64,000 bases of DNA from Bugula neritina (lineage: Eukaryota > Bryozoa > Gymnolaemata > Cheilostomatida > Bugulidae), in assembly GCA_964035545.1 (NCBI GenBank), contig CAXIUT010000073.1, forward strand, positions 62,001 through 126,000. The letters run 5' to 3'. Shown here piece by piece: positions 37,473 to 50,855 of the stretch. Below the pieces are notes generated by a model. That model saw nothing but the letters and a program-made list of their open reading frames with translations, made no database searches and was not told where the DNA came from. Position 1 is the first letter of the stretch. Every line of letters starts with the position of its first letter. Both the position numbers and the translations under genes were made by a program.

Positions 37473-38810
37473 TAGAATAAAATATAATATAATAATTTCT
37501 TGACAGATAAATAATATCATATACAGAATTTAACTTACCATAACTCTACAGTGCTTCACCTCTTCAACTTTTTCGGCAATGTTATTTCCTACTAGTTAGA
37601 AGTACTAGCTGAATATAGGACTTTGAAACACAACCCTTCAATTCCATTGCACCAGCACCGGTGGCAAGATAGGTGTGTTGGGAGTTATCTTTCCTAAAAT
37701 TTTGTTTTCGGCGTTTATACGAAACAGACACAGGCTAATATTAGTTTTGTTATTTGCAAGAGTTTTTCTGTCTGGTTGTCCATCAGCAAAATTTTGCGCC
37801 TTGCAGTTTTTATGGAAATACCAGTGATGCTGGAAGACCTTTGCATTGTACACCCGCCTTCACTATTGAATTTAGATGTTTTATTTTCCCATCCCCTCTC
37901 CTGCCCCCCTGTCCCCTCTAACAACCAGCAATCCTGACTCATGTGAAATGTGTTATTGTTTTAGAGTTGGACCATGGGCCTACAGTATACGATTTGAAGC
38001 TTTATTGTTTACAGGCAGTCGAGATGAGTCACTGCTGAAACCCATTTTATTAGTAGACTATATTGCTCTTTAATCATCAGTTTTCATATTAAAACAGAAA
38101 GCTCATCTGCAGCGCCATTTCACAGTATTATATTTTGCTAGAGCAATAACTAATTTTAGATGCCTTTGCAAACATATGAGAAATAAATGAGTCATTTTAT
38201 GAAAAGAGGTGTTTGCAGCAATTGTCCACTTTTGATTTACACGCGGCATGGAAACTTTTGTAGTTTTAAATAATATCTCCAAACTCATCACTTGCATGTG
38301 TTTATATGCTTGATAAAGTTTTTCATGCAAAACTTGATGCCTGCTTCAAAGACACCAGTGCTTAATTACTGTGTTAACTGTATTGGCACGTTGCCATTTG
38401 ATATTTGGTAATATTTCGCATCACAACAAACTCTTCAGAAAGTTAAGAAAATTAGTCTAGAAAGTTAATGAAATAAACCTACCAGAGAGAGTAAGCCAGA
38501 TGTAACAAGTAGATCCAAAACAAGTTGATTAACAATTGAAGTTGAAATCTCCATGTAGCGAACACTTTAGTCCTAATGTCAAATGCAAACGTCTGCAACC
38601 AAACTGTGTAGACATCATGAGCTGGTTAGCTGACAGGACTCATTAAAGCTCTTAACTCTTGTGTGTATAGTGATGCCCATCTTGAACTAGAGAGGGCTGA
38701 CTGAAGACTGCTGCTTTGTGAAAATTGACAATGCATATTAATATTATTCATTGTTGAGATTCACGACTGCCATAAACAATGATAAAATATACATTGTTGG
38801 TACTACTGAG
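37473..38810. repeat. Monomer U29, type L (I to II transition)
   Basis: It starts as subfamily I with private changes (AGAATTTAAC, CACCGGTGGCAAG). The last quarter has subfamily II states: GTAGCGAACAC, TATTAATATTATTC, CACGACTGCC and GGTACTACTGAG. Also distinctive are GACATCATGAGC, AAAGCTCTT and CTGCTGCTTTG. U37 is identical at all of these. Confidence 0.95.
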
Positions 38811-40147
38811 TAGAATAATATATAATATAATATTTTCTTGACAGATAAATAATATCATATACAGAATCTAACTTACCATAACTCTACAGTGCTTCACCTC
38901 TTCAACTTTTTCGGCAATGTTATTTCCTTCTAGTTGGAAGTACTAGCTGAATATATGACTATGAAACATAACCCTCCAATTTCATTGCACCAGCACCAGT
39001 TGCAAGATAGGTGTGTTGGGAGTTATCTTTCCTATAATTTTGCTCTTGGCATTTATACGAAGCAGACACAGGCTAATATTAGTTTTGTTATTTGCAAGAG
39101 TTTTTCTGTCTGATTGTCCATCAGCAAAAGTTTGCGCCCTGCAGTTATTATGGAAATACCAGTGCTGCTGGAAGACCTTTGCATTGTACACCCGCCTTTA
39201 CTATTGATTTTAGATGTTTTATTTTCCCACCCCCTCTCCTGCCCCCTGTCCCCTCTAACAACCAGCAATCCTGACTCATGTGAAATGTGTTATTGTTTTA
39301 GAGTTGGACCATGGGCCTACAGTATACGATTTGAAGTTTTATAGTTTACAGGCAGTCGAGATGAGTCACTGCTGAAACCCATTTTATTAGTAGACTATAT
39401 TGCTCTTTAATCATCAGTTTTCATATTAAAACAAACAGCTCATCTGCAGCGCCATTTCACTGTATTATACTTTGCTAGAGCAATAACTAATTTTAGATGC
39501 CTTTGCAAACATATGAGAAATAAATGAGTCATTTTATGAAAAGAGGTGTTTGCAGCAATTGTCCACTTTTGATTTAGACGCGGCATGGAAACTTTTGTAG
39601 TTTTAAATAATATCTCCAAACTCATCACTTGCATGTGCTTATATGCTTGATAAAGTTTTTCATGCAAAACTTGATGCCTGCTTCAAAGACACCAGTGCTT
39701 AATTACTGTGTTAACTGTATTGGCACGTTGCCATTTGATATTTGGTAATATTTCGCATCACAACAAACTCTTCAGAAAGTTAAGAAAATTAGTCTAGAAA
39801 GTTAATGAAATAAACCTACCAGAGAGAGTAAGCCAGATGTAACAAGTAGATCCAAAACAAGTTGATTAACAATTGAAGTTGAAATCTCCATGTAGTGAAC
39901 ACTTTAGTCCTAATGTCAAATGCAAACGTCTGCAACCAAACTGTGTAGACTTCATGAGCTGGTTAGCTGACAGGACTCATTAAAGTTCTTAACTCTTGTG
40001 TGTATAGTGATGCCCATCTTGAACTAGAGAGGGCTGACTGAAGACTGCTACTTTGTGAAAATTGACAATGCATATTATTATTATTCATTGTTGAGATTCA
40101 CGGCTGCCATAAACAATGATAAAATATTAATTGTTGGTACTAGTGAG
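38811..40147. repeat. Monomer U30, type M (II/I chimera, 1,337 bp)
   Basis: From its start through GAAGTTTTATAG near 39343 it is subfamily II (AGTTGGAAG, ATGACTATGAAAC, CACCAGTTGC, five-C tract). From CTCTTTAATC at 39408 it follows type G (AACAAACAGC, TTTCACTGTATTATAC) but with GAAAGTTAATG. The switch lies within about 39344-39407. CATGTGCTTATATGC is private to U30 and U38. Confidence 0.95.
39226..39253 (-). other. Predicted G-quadruplex motif, subfamily II form
   Basis: In subfamily II the minus-strand runs are 4, 5, 5 and 3 G with loops ACA, CAGGAGA and T. One base is lost from the long run and a T-to-C change lengthens another, so the motif stays intact despite an indel. U46 is the exception: a T within one run there leaves a 9-base loop. 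Confidence 0.75.
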
Positions 40148-41485
40148 TAGAATAAAATATAATATAATAATTTCTTGACAGATAAATAATATCATATACA
40201 GAATATAACTTACCATAACTCTACAGTGCTTCACCTCTTCAACTTTTTCGGCAATGTTATTTCCTACTAGTTAGAAGTACTAGCTGAATATAGGACTTTG
40301 AAACACAACCCTTCAATTCCATTGCACCAGCACCGGTTGCAAGATAGGTGTGTTGGGAGTTATCTTTCCTAAAATTTTGTTCTTGGCGTTTATACGAAAC
40401 AGACACAGGCTAATATTAGTTCTGTTATTTGCAAGAGTTTTTCTGTCTGGTTGTCCATCAGCAAAATTTTGCGCCTTGCAGTTTTTATGGAAATACCAGT
40501 GATGCTGGAAGACCTTTGCATTGTACACCCGCCTTCACTATTGAATTTAGATGTTTTATTTTCCCATCCCCTCTCCTGCCCCCCTGTCCCCTCTAACAAC
40601 CAGCAATCCTGACTCATGTGAAATGTGTTATTGTTTTAGAGTTGGACCATGGGCCTACAGTATACGATTTGAAGCTTTATTGTTTACAGGCAGTCGAGAT
40701 GAGTCACTGCTGAAACCCATTTTATTAGTAGACTATATTGCTCTTTAATCATCAGTTTTCATATTAAAACAGAAAGCTCATCTGCAGCGCCATTTCACAG
40801 TATTATACTTTGCTAGAGCAATAACTAATTTTAGATGCCTTTGCAAACATATGAGAAATAAATGAGTCATTTTATGAAAAGAGGTGTTTGCAGCACTTGT
40901 CCACTTTTGATTTACACGTGGCATGGAAACTTTTGTAGTTTTAAATAATATCTCCAAACTCATCACTTGCATGTGTTTATATACATGATAAAGTTTTTCA
41001 TGCAAAACTTGATGCCTGCTTCAAAGACACCAGTGCTTGATTACTGTGTTAACTGTATTGGCACGTTGCCATTTGATATTTGGTAATATTTCGCATCACA
41101 ACAAACTCTTCAGAAAGTTAAGAAAATTAGTCTAGAAAGTTAATGAAATAAACCTACCAGAGAGAGTAAGCCAGATGTAACAAGTAGATCCAAAACAAGT
41201 TGATTAACAATTGAAGTTGAAATCTCCATGTAGTGAACACTTTAGTCCTAATGTCAAATGCAAACGTCTGCAACCAAACTGTGTAGACTTCATGAGCTGG
41301 TTAGCTGACAGGACTCATTAAAGTTCTTAACTCTTGTGTGTATAATGTTGCCCATCTTGAACTAGAGAGGGCTGACTGAAGACTGCTACTTTGTGAAAAT
41401 TGACAATGCATATTATTATTATTCATTGTTGAGATTCACGGCTGCCATAAACAATGATAAAATATTAATTGTTGGTACTAGTGAG
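40148..41485. repeat. Monomer U31, type H variant
   Basis: It is type H with E-box and TATAATGTTGCCC, but CCATTTGATATTT instead of CCATGAGATATTT. It ends in TTAATTGTTGGTACTAGTG. U39 is its copy. Confidence 0.95.
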
Positions 41486-42823
41486 TAGAATAAAATATAA
41501 TGTAATAATTTCTTGACAGATAAATAATATCATATACAGAATATAACTTACCATAACTCTACAGTGCTTCACCTCTTCAACTTTTTCGGCAATGTTATTT
41601 CCTACTAGTTAGAAGTACTAGCTGAATATAGGACTTTGAAACACAACCCTTCAATTCCATTGCACCAGCACCGGTTGCAAGATAGGTGTGTTGGGAGTTA
41701 TCTTTCCTAAAATTTTGTTCTTGGCGTTTATACGAAACAGACACAGGCTAATATTAGTTTTGTTATTTGCAAGAGTTTTTCTGTCTGGTTGTCCATCAGC
41801 AAAATTTTGCGCCTTGCAGTTTTTATGGAAATACCAGTGATGCTGGAAGACCTTTGCATTGTACACCCGCCTTCACTATTGAATTTAGATGTTTTATTTT
41901 CCCATCCCCTCTCCTGCCCCCCTGTCCCCTCTAACAACCAGCAATCCTGACTCATGTGAAATGTGTTATTGTTTTAGAGTTGGACCATGGGCCTACAGTA
42001 TACGATTTGAAGCTTTATTGTTCACAGGCAGTCGAGATGAGTCACTGCTGAAACCCATTTTATTAGTAGACTATATTGCTCTTTAATCATCAGTTTTCAT
42101 ATTAAAACAGAAAGCTCATTTGCAGCGCCATTTCACAGTATTATACTTTGCTAGAGCAATAACTAATTTTAGATGCCTTTGCAAACATATGAGAAATAAA
42201 TGAGTCATTTTATGAAAAGAGGTGTTTGCAGCAATTGTCCACTTTTGATTTAGACGCGGCATGGAAACTTTTGTAGTTTTAAATAATACATCCAAACTCA
42301 TCACTTGCATGTGTTTATATGCTTGATAAAGTTTTTCATGCAAAACTTGATGCCTGCTTCAAAGACACCAGTGCTTAATTACTGTGTTAACTGTATTGGC
42401 ACGTTGCCATTTGATATTTGGTAATATTTCGCATCACAACAAACTCTTCAGAAAGTTAAGAAAATTAGTCTAGAAAGTTAATGAAATAAACCTACCAGAG
42501 AGAGTAAGCCAGATGTAACAAGTAGATCCAAAACAAGTTGATTAACAATTGAAGTTGAAATCTCCATGTAGTGAACACTTTAGTCCTAATGTCAAATGCA
42601 AACGTCTGCAACCAAACTGTGTAGACTTCATGAGCTGGTTAGCTGACAGGACTCATTAAAGTTCTTAACTGTTGTGTGTATAGTGATGCCCATCTTGAAC
42701 TAGAGAGGGCTGACGGAAGACTGCTACTTTGTGAAAATTGACAATGCATATTATTATTATTCATTGTTGAGATTCACGGCTGCCATAAACAATGATAAAA
42801 TATTCATTGTTGGTACTACTGAG
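41486..42823. repeat. Monomer U32, type K with altered end
   Basis: It matches U28 through AAATAATACATCC. The end has TTAACTGTTGTG, CTGACGGAAGAC and GGTACTACTGAG in place of the U28 end, so the last ~150 bases come from another lineage. It is the same in U40. Confidence 0.95.
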
Positions 42824-44165
42824 TAGAATAAAATATAATATAATATTATTTTCTGGACAGATAAATAATATCAAATGCATATTATAACTTACCATAAATC
42901 TACAGTGCTTCACATCTTCACCTTTTTCTGCAATGTTATTTCTTTGCAGTTAGAAGTACTAGCTGAATATATGACTATGAAACATAACCCTTCAATTTCA
43001 TTGCACCAGCACCAGTTGCAAGATAGGTGTGTTGGGAGTTATCTTTCCTATAATTTTGCTCTTGGCATTTATACGAAGCAGACACAGGCTAATATTAGTT
43101 TTGTTATTTGCAAGAGTTTTTCTGTCTGATTGTCCATCAGCAAAAGTTTGCGCCCTGCAGTTATTATGGAAATACCAGTGCTGCTGGAAGACCTTTGCAT
43201 TGTACACCCGCCTTTACTATTGATTTTAGATGTTTTATTTTCCCACCCCCTCTCCTGCCCCCTGTCCCCTCTAACAACCAGCAATCCTGACTCATGTGAA
43301 ATGTGTTATTGTTTTAGAGTTGGACCATGGGCCTACAGTATACGATTTGAAGTTTTATAGTTTACAGGCAGTCGAGATGAGTCACTGCTGAAACCCATTT
43401 TATTAGTAGACTATATTGCTCTTCAATCATCAGTTTTCATATTAAAACAGAAAGCTCGTCTGCAGCGCCATTTCACAGTGTTATATTATGCTAGAGCAAT
43501 AACTAATTTTAGATGCCTTTGCAAACATATGAGAAATAAATGAGTCATTTTATGAAAAGAGGTGTTTGCAGCACTTGTCCACTTTTGATTTACACGCGGC
43601 ATGGAAACTTTTGTAGTTTCAAATACATCTCATACAAACTCATCACTTGCATGTGTTTATACACTTGATAAAATTTTTTATGCAAAACTTGATGCCTGCT
43701 TCAAAGACACCAGTGCTTAATTACTGTGTTAACTGTATTGGCACGTTGACATGAGATATTTGGTAATATTTCGCATCATAACAAACTCTTCAGAAAGTTA
43801 AGAAAATCAGTCTAGAAAGTTAATGAAATAAACCTACCCGAAAGAGTAAGCCAGATGTAACAAGTAGATCCAAAACAAGTTGATTAACAATTGAAGTTGA
43901 AATCTCCATGTAGTCAACACTTTAGTCCTAATGTCAAATGCAAACGTCTGCAATCAAACTGTGTAGACTTCGTGAGCTGGTTAGCTGACAGGACTCATTA
44001 AAGTTCTTAACTCTTGTGTGTATAGTGATGCCCATCTTGAACTAGAGAGGGCTGACTGAAGACTGCTACTTTGTGAAAATTGACAATGCATATTATTATT
44101 ATTCATTGTTGAGATTCACGACTGCCATAAACAATGATAAAATATCCATTGTTGGTACTACTGAG
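42824..44165. repeat. Monomer U33, type N (subfamily II, 1,342 bp)
   Basis: The divergent head (ATAATATTATTTTCTGGACAG, then AATATCAAATGCATATT) adds bases and explains the length. Further markers are TTTCTTTGCAGTTAG, CTTCACATCTTCACC, CACCAGTTGC, TATTATGCTAG, GTTGACATGAG, ACCCGAAAGAG and TAGTCAACAC. It is shared with U41 and U47. Confidence 0.95.
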
Positions 44166-45504
44166 TAGAATAATATATAATATAATATTTTCTTGACAGA
44201 TAAATAATATCATATACAGAATCTAACTTACCATAACTCTACAGTGCTTCACCTCTTCAACTTTTTCGGCAATGTTATTTCCTTCTAGTTGGAAGTACTA
44301 GCTGAATATAGGACTTTGAAACATAACCCTTCAATTTCATTGCACCAGCACCGGTTGCAAGATAGGTGTGTTGGGAGTTATCTTTCCTAAAATTTTGTTC
44401 TTGGCGTTTATACGAAGCAGACACAGGCTAATATTAGTTTTGTTATTTGCAAGAGTTTTTCTGTCTGATTGTCTATCAGCAAAAGTTTGCGCCCTGCAGT
44501 TATAATGGAAATACCAGTGCTGCTGGAAGACCTTTGCATTGTACACCCGCCTTTACTATTGAATTTAGATGTTTTATTTTCCCACCCCCTCTCCTGCCCC
44601 CTGTCCCCTCTAACAACCAGCAATCCTGACTCATGTGAAATGTGTTATTGTTTTAGAGTTGGACCATGGGCCTACAGTATACGATTTGAAGTTTTATAGT
44701 TTACAGGCAGTCGAGATGAGTCACTGCTGAAACCCATTTTATTAGTAGACTATATTGCTCTTCAATCATCAGTTTTCATATTAAAACAGAAAGCTCATCT
44801 GCAGCGCCATTTCACAGTGTTATATTTTGCTAGAGCAATAACTAATTTTAGATGCCTTTGCAAACATATGAGAAATAAATGAGTCATTCTATGAAAAGAG
44901 GTGTTTGCAGCACTTGTCCACTTTTGATTTACACGCGGCATGGAAACTTTTGTAGCTTCAAATACATCTCATACAAACTCATCACCTGCATGTGTTTATA
45001 CACTTGATAAAATTTTTTATGCAAAACTTGATGCCTGCTTCAAAGACACCAGTGCTTAATTACTGTGTTAACTGTATTGGCGCGTTGCCATGAGATATTT
45101 GGTAATATTTCGCATCACAACAAACTCTTCAGAAAGTTAAGAAACTCAGTTTAGAAAGTTAATGAAATAAACCTACCAGAGAGAGTAAGCCAGATGTGAC
45201 AAGTAGATTCAAAACAAGTTGATTAACAATTGAAGTTGAAATCTCCATGTAGCGAACACTTTAGTCCTAATGTCAAATGCAAACGTCTGCAACCAAACTG
45301 TGTAGACTTCGTGAGCTGGTTAGCTGACAGGACTCATTAAAGTTCTTAACTCTTGTGTGTATAGTGATGCCCATCTTGAACTAGAGAGGGCTGACTGAAG
45401 ACTGCTACTTTGTGAAAATTGACAATGCATATTAATATTATTCATTGTTGAGATTCACGACTGCCATAAACAATGATAAAATATCCATTGTTGGTACTAC
45501 TGAG
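44166..45504. repeat. Monomer U34, type O (subfamily II, 1,339 bp)
   Basis: Markers are AATAATATATAATATAATA, CTAGTTGGAAG, GATTGTCTATCAGC, GTTATAATGG, GTAGCTTCAAATAC, CACCTGCATG, GGCGCGTTGCC, AAACTCAGTTTAG and GTGACAAGTAGATTC. U42 is its copy at +10,708 bp. Confidence 0.95.
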
Positions 45505-46842
45505 TAGAATAAAATATAATATAATATTTTCTTGACAGATAAATAATATCATATACAGAATCTAACTTACCATAACTCTACAGTGCTTCACCTCTTCAAC
45601 TTTTTCGGCAATGTTATTTCTTTGCAGTTAGAAGTACTAGCTGAATATATGACTATGAAACATAACCCTTCAATTTCATTGCACCAGCACCAGTTGCAAG
45701 ATAGGTGTGTTGGGAGTTATCTTTCCTATAATTTTGCTCTTGGCATTTATACGAAGCAGACACAGGCTAATATTAGTTTTGTTATTTGCAAGAGTTTTTC
45801 TGTCTGATTGTCCATCAGCAAAAGTTTGCGCCCTGCAGTTATTATGGAAATACCAGTGCTGCTGGAAGACCTTTGCATTGTACACCCGCCTTTACTATTG
45901 AATTTAGATGTTTTATTTTCCCATCCCCTCTCCTGCCCCCCTGTCCCCTCTAACAACCAGCAATCCTGACTCATGTGAAATGTGTTATTGTTTTAGAGTT
46001 GGACCATGGGCCTACAGTATACGATTTGAAGCTTTATTGTTTACAGGCAGTCGAGATGAGTCACTGCTGAAACCCATTTTATTAGTAGACTATATTGCTC
46101 TTTAATCATCAGTTTTCATATTAAAACAAACAGCTCATCTGCAGCGCCATTTCACAGTATTATACTTTGCTAGAGCAATAACTAATTTTAGATGCCTTTG
46201 CAAACATATGAGAAATAAATGAGTCATTTTATGAAAAGAGGTGTTTGCAGCAATTGTCCACTTTTGATTTAGACGCGGCATGGAAACTTTTGTAGTTTTA
46301 AATAATATCTCCAAACTCATCACTTGCATGTGTTTATATGCTTGATAAAGTTTTTCATGCAAAACTTGATGCCTGCTTCAAAGACACTAGTGCTTAATTA
46401 CTGTGTTAACTGTATTGGCACGTTGCCATTTGATATTTGGTAATATTTCGCATCACAACAAACTCTTCAGAAAGTTAAGAAAATTAGTCTAGAAAGTTAA
46501 TGAAATAAACCTACCAGAGAGAGTAAGCCAGATGTAACAAGTAGATCCAAAACAAGTTGATTAACAATTGAAGTTGAAATCTCCATGTAGTGAACACTTT
46601 AGTCCTAATGTCAAATGCAAACGTCTGCAACCAAACTGTGTAGACTTCATGAGCTGGTTAGCTGACAGGACTCATTAAAGTTCTTAACTCTTGTGTGTAT
46701 AGTGATGCCCATCTTGAACTAGAGAGGGCTGACTGAAGACTGCTACTTTGTGAAAATTGACAATGCATATTATTATTATTCATTGTTGAGATTCACGGCT
46801 GCCATAAACAATGATAAAATATTAATTGTTGGTACTAGTGAG
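45505..46842. repeat. Monomer U35, chimera of a P unit (5') and a J unit (3')
   Basis: Up to CCAGTGCTGC (C at 45859) it matches the type P unit U43. From ATTGAATTT (A at 45902) it matches U27, including the otherwise unique GACACTAGTG near 46384. The exchange therefore lies within 45860-45901, where both parents are identical. It is the junction monomer of the eight-monomer duplication. Confidence 0.96.
45860..45901. other. Crossover window in chimeric monomer U35
   Basis: Left of this window U35 agrees with U43 (last specific base C at 45859). Right of it U35 agrees with U27 (first specific base A at 45902, where U43 has T at 56610). The 42 bases between are identical in all three. The window ends about 20 bases before the C-rich tract. 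Confidence 0.9.
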
Positions 46843-48180
46843 TAGAATAAAATATAATGTAATAATTTCTTGACAGATAAATAATATCATATACAGAATA
46901 TAACTTACCATAACTCTACAGTGCTTCACCTCTTCAACTTTTTCGGCAATGTTATTTCCTACTAGTTAGAAGTACTAGCTGAATATAGGACTTTGAAACA
47001 CAACCCTTCAATTCCATTGCACCAGCACCGGTTGCAAGATAGGTGTGTTGGGAGTTATCTTTCCTAAAATTTTGTTCTTGGCGTTTATACGAAACAGACA
47101 CAGGCTAATATTAGTTTTGTTATTTGCAAGAGTTTTTCTGTCTGGTTGTCCATCAGCAAAATTTTGCGCCTTGCAGTTTTTATGGAAATACCAGTGATGC
47201 TGGAAGACCTTTGCATTGTACACCCGCCTTCACTATTGAATTTAGATGTTTTATTTTCCCATCCCCTCTCCTGCCCCCCTGTCCCCTCTAACAACCAGCA
47301 ATCCTGACTCATGTGAAATGTGTTATTGTTTTAGAGTTGGACCATGGGCCTACAGTATACGATTTGAAGCTTTATTGTTCACAGGCAGTCGAGATGAGTC
47401 ACTGCTGAAACCCATTTTATTAGTAGACTATATTGCTCTTTAATCATCAGTTTTCATATTAAAACAGAAAGCTCATTTGCAGCGCCATTTCACAGTATTA
47501 TACTTTGCTAGAGCAATAACTAATTTTAGATGCCTTTGCAAACATATGAGAAATAAATGAGTCATTTTATGAAAAGAGGTGTTTGCAGCAATTGTCCACT
47601 TTTGATTTAGACGCGGCATGGAAACTTTTGTAGTTTTAAATAATACATCCAAACTCATCACTTGCATGTGTTTATATGCTTGATAAAGTTTTTCATGCAA
47701 AACTTGATGCCTGCTTCAAAGACACCAGTGCTTAATTACTGTGTTAACTGTATTGGCACGTTGCCATTTGATATTTGGTAATATTTCGCATCACAACAAA
47801 CTCTTCAGAAAGTTAAGAAAATTAGTCTAGAAAGTTAATGAAATAAACCTACCAGAGAGAGTAAGCCAGATGTAACAAGTAGATCCAAAACAAGTTGATT
47901 AACAATTGAAGTTGAAATCTCCATGTAGTGAACACTTTAGTCCTAATGTCAAATGCAAACGTCTGCAACCAAACTGTGTAGACTTCATGAGCTGGTTAGC
48001 TGACAGGACTCATTAAAGTTCTTAACTCTTGTGTGTATAGTGATGCCCATCTTGAACTAGAGAGGGCTGACTGAAGACTGCTACTTTGTAAAAATTGACA
48101 ATGCATATTATTATTATTCATTGTTGAGATTCACGGCTGCCATAAACAATGATAAAATATTCATTGTTGGTACTAGTGAG
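46843..48180. repeat. Monomer U36, type K
   Basis: It is a copy of U28 (TATAATGTAATAAT, TTGTTCACAGG, CTCATTTGCAG, TTTGTAAAAATTG), 10,708 bp downstream. Confidence 0.96.
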
Positions 48181-49518
48181 TAGAATAAAATATAATATAA
48201 TAATTTCTTGACAGATAAATAATATCATATACAGAATTTAACTTACCATAACTCTACAGTGCTTCACCTCTTCAACTTTTTCGGCAATGTTATTTCCTAC
48301 TAGTTAGAAGTACTAGCTGAATATAGGACTTTGAAACACAACCCTTCAATTCCATTGCACCAGCACCGGTGGCAAGATAGGTGTGTTGGGAGTTATCTTT
48401 CCTAAAATTTTGTTTTCGGCGTTTATACGAAACAGACACAGGCTAATATTAGTTTTGTTATTTGCAAGAGTTTTTCTGTCTGGTTGTCCATCAGCAAAAT
48501 TTTGCGCCTTGCAGTTTTTATGGAAATACCAGTGATGCTGGAAGACCTTTGCATTGTACACCCGCCTTCACTATTGAATTTAGATGTTTTATTTTCCCAT
48601 CCCCTCTCCTGCCCCCCTGTCCCCTCTAACAACCAGCAATCCTGACTCATGTGAAATGTGTTATTGTTTTAGAGTTGGACCATGGGCCTACAGTATACGA
48701 TTTGAAGCTTTATTGTTTACAGGCAGTCGAGATGAGTCACTGCTGAAACCCATTTTATTAGTAGACTATATTGCTCTTTAATCATCAGTTTTCATATTAA
48801 AACAGAAAGCTCATCTGCAGCGCCATTTCACAGTATTATATTTTGCTAGAGCAATAACTAATTTTAGATGCCTTTGCAAACATATGAGAAATAAATGAGT
48901 CATTTTATGAAAAGAGGTGTTTGCAGCAATTGTCCACTTTTGATTTACACGCGGCATGGAAACTTTTGTAGTTTTAAATAATATCTCCAAACTCATCACT
49001 TGCATGTGTTTATATGCTTGATAAAGTTTTTCATGCAAAACTTGATGCCTGCTTCAAAGACACCAGTGCTTAATTACTGTGTTAACTGTATTGGCACGTT
49101 GCCATTTGATATTTGGTAATATTTCGCATCACAACAAACTCTTCAGAAAGTTAAGAAAATTAGTCTAGAAAGTTAATGAAATAAACCTACCAGAGAGAGT
49201 AAGCCAGATGTAACAAGTAGATCCAAAACAAGTTGATTAACAATTGAAGTTGAAATCTCCATGTAGCGAACACTTTAGTCCTAATGTCAAATGCAAACGT
49301 CTGCAACCAAACTGTGTAGACATCATGAGCTGGTTAGCTGACAGGACTCATTAAAGCTCTTAACTCTTGTGTGTATAGTGATGCCCATCTTGAACTAGAG
49401 AGGGCTGACTGAAGACTGCTGCTTTGTGAAAATTGACAATGCATATTAATATTATTCATTGTTGAGATTCACGACTGCCATAAACAATGATAAAATATAC
49501 ATTGTTGGTACTACTGAG
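48181..49518. repeat. Monomer U37, type L
   Basis: It is a copy of U29, including CACCGGTGGCAAG, GACATCATGAGC, AAAGCTCTT and the subfamily II-like last quarter. Confidence 0.96.
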
Positions 49519-50855
49519 TAGAATAATATATAATATAATATTTTCTTGACAGATAAATAATATCATATACAGAATCTAACTTACCATAACTCTACAGTGC
49601 TTCACCTCTTCAACTTTTTCGGCAATGTTATTTCCTTCTAGTTGGAAGTACTAGCTGAATATATGACTATGAAACATAACCCTCCAATTTCATTGCACCA
49701 GCACCAGTTGCAAGATAGGTGTGTTGGGAGTTATCTTTCCTATAATTTTGCTCTTGGCATTTATACGAAGCAGACACAGGCTAATATTAGTTTTGTTATT
49801 TGCAAGAGTTTTTCTGTCTGATTGTCCATCAGCAAAAGTTTGCGCCCTGCAGTTATTATGGAAATACCAGTGCTGCTGGAAGACCTTTGCATTGTACACC
49901 CGCCTTTACTATTGATTTTAGATGTTTTATTTTCCCACCCCCTCTCCTGCCCCCTGTCCCCTCTAACAACCAGCAATCCTGACTCATGTGAAATGTGTTA
50001 TTGTTTTAGAGTTGGACCATGGGCCTACAGTATACGATTTGAAGTTTTATAGTTTACAGGCAGTCGAGATGAGTCACTGCTGAAACCCATTTTATTAGTA
50101 GACTATATTGCTCTTTAATCATCAGTTTTCATATTAAAACAAACAGCTCATCTGCAGCGCCATTTCACTGTATTATACTTTGCTAGAGCAATAACTAATT
50201 TTAGATGCCTTTGCAAACATATGAGAAATAAATGAGTCATTTTATGAAAAGAGGTGTTTGCAGCAATTGTCCACTTTTGATTTAGACGCGGCATGGAAAC
50301 TTTTGTAGTTTTAAATAATATCTCCAAACTCATCACTTGCATGTGCTTATATGCTTGATAAAGTTTTTCATGCAAAACTTGATGCCTGCTTCAAAGACAC
50401 CAGTGCTTAATTACTGTGTTAACTGTATTGGCACGTTGCCATTTGATATTTGGTAATATTTCGCATCACAACAAACTCTTCAGAAAGTTAAGAAAATTAG
50501 TCTAGAAAGTTAATGAAATAAACCTACCAGAGAGAGTAAGCCAGATGTAACAAGTAGATCCAAAACAAGTTGATTAACAATTGAAGTTGAAATCTCCATG
50601 TAGTGAACACTTTAGTCCTAATGTCAAATGCAAACGTCTGCAACCAAACTGTGTAGACTTCATGAGCTGGTTAGCTGACAGGACTCATTAAAGTTCTTAA
50701 CTCTTGTGTGTATAGTGATGCCCATCTTGAACTAGAGAGGGCTGACTGAAGACTGCTACTTTGTGAAAATTGACAATGCATATTATTATTATTCATTGTT
50801 GAGATTCACGGCTGCCATAAACAATGATAAAATATTAATTGTTGGTACTAGTGAG
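49519..50855. repeat. Monomer U38, type M (II/I chimera, 1,337 bp)
   Basis: It is a copy of U30 with the same internal II-to-I switch and the rare CATGTGCTTATATGC. The chimera predates the 10.7-kb duplication. Confidence 0.96.

Noticed and set aside
42935-42951. TTATTTCTTTGCAG resembling a 3' splice site in types N and P
   Set aside because: There is no exon-like frame or conserved donor in a consistent arrangement, and subfamily I reads TCCTTCTAG or TCCTACTAG here.
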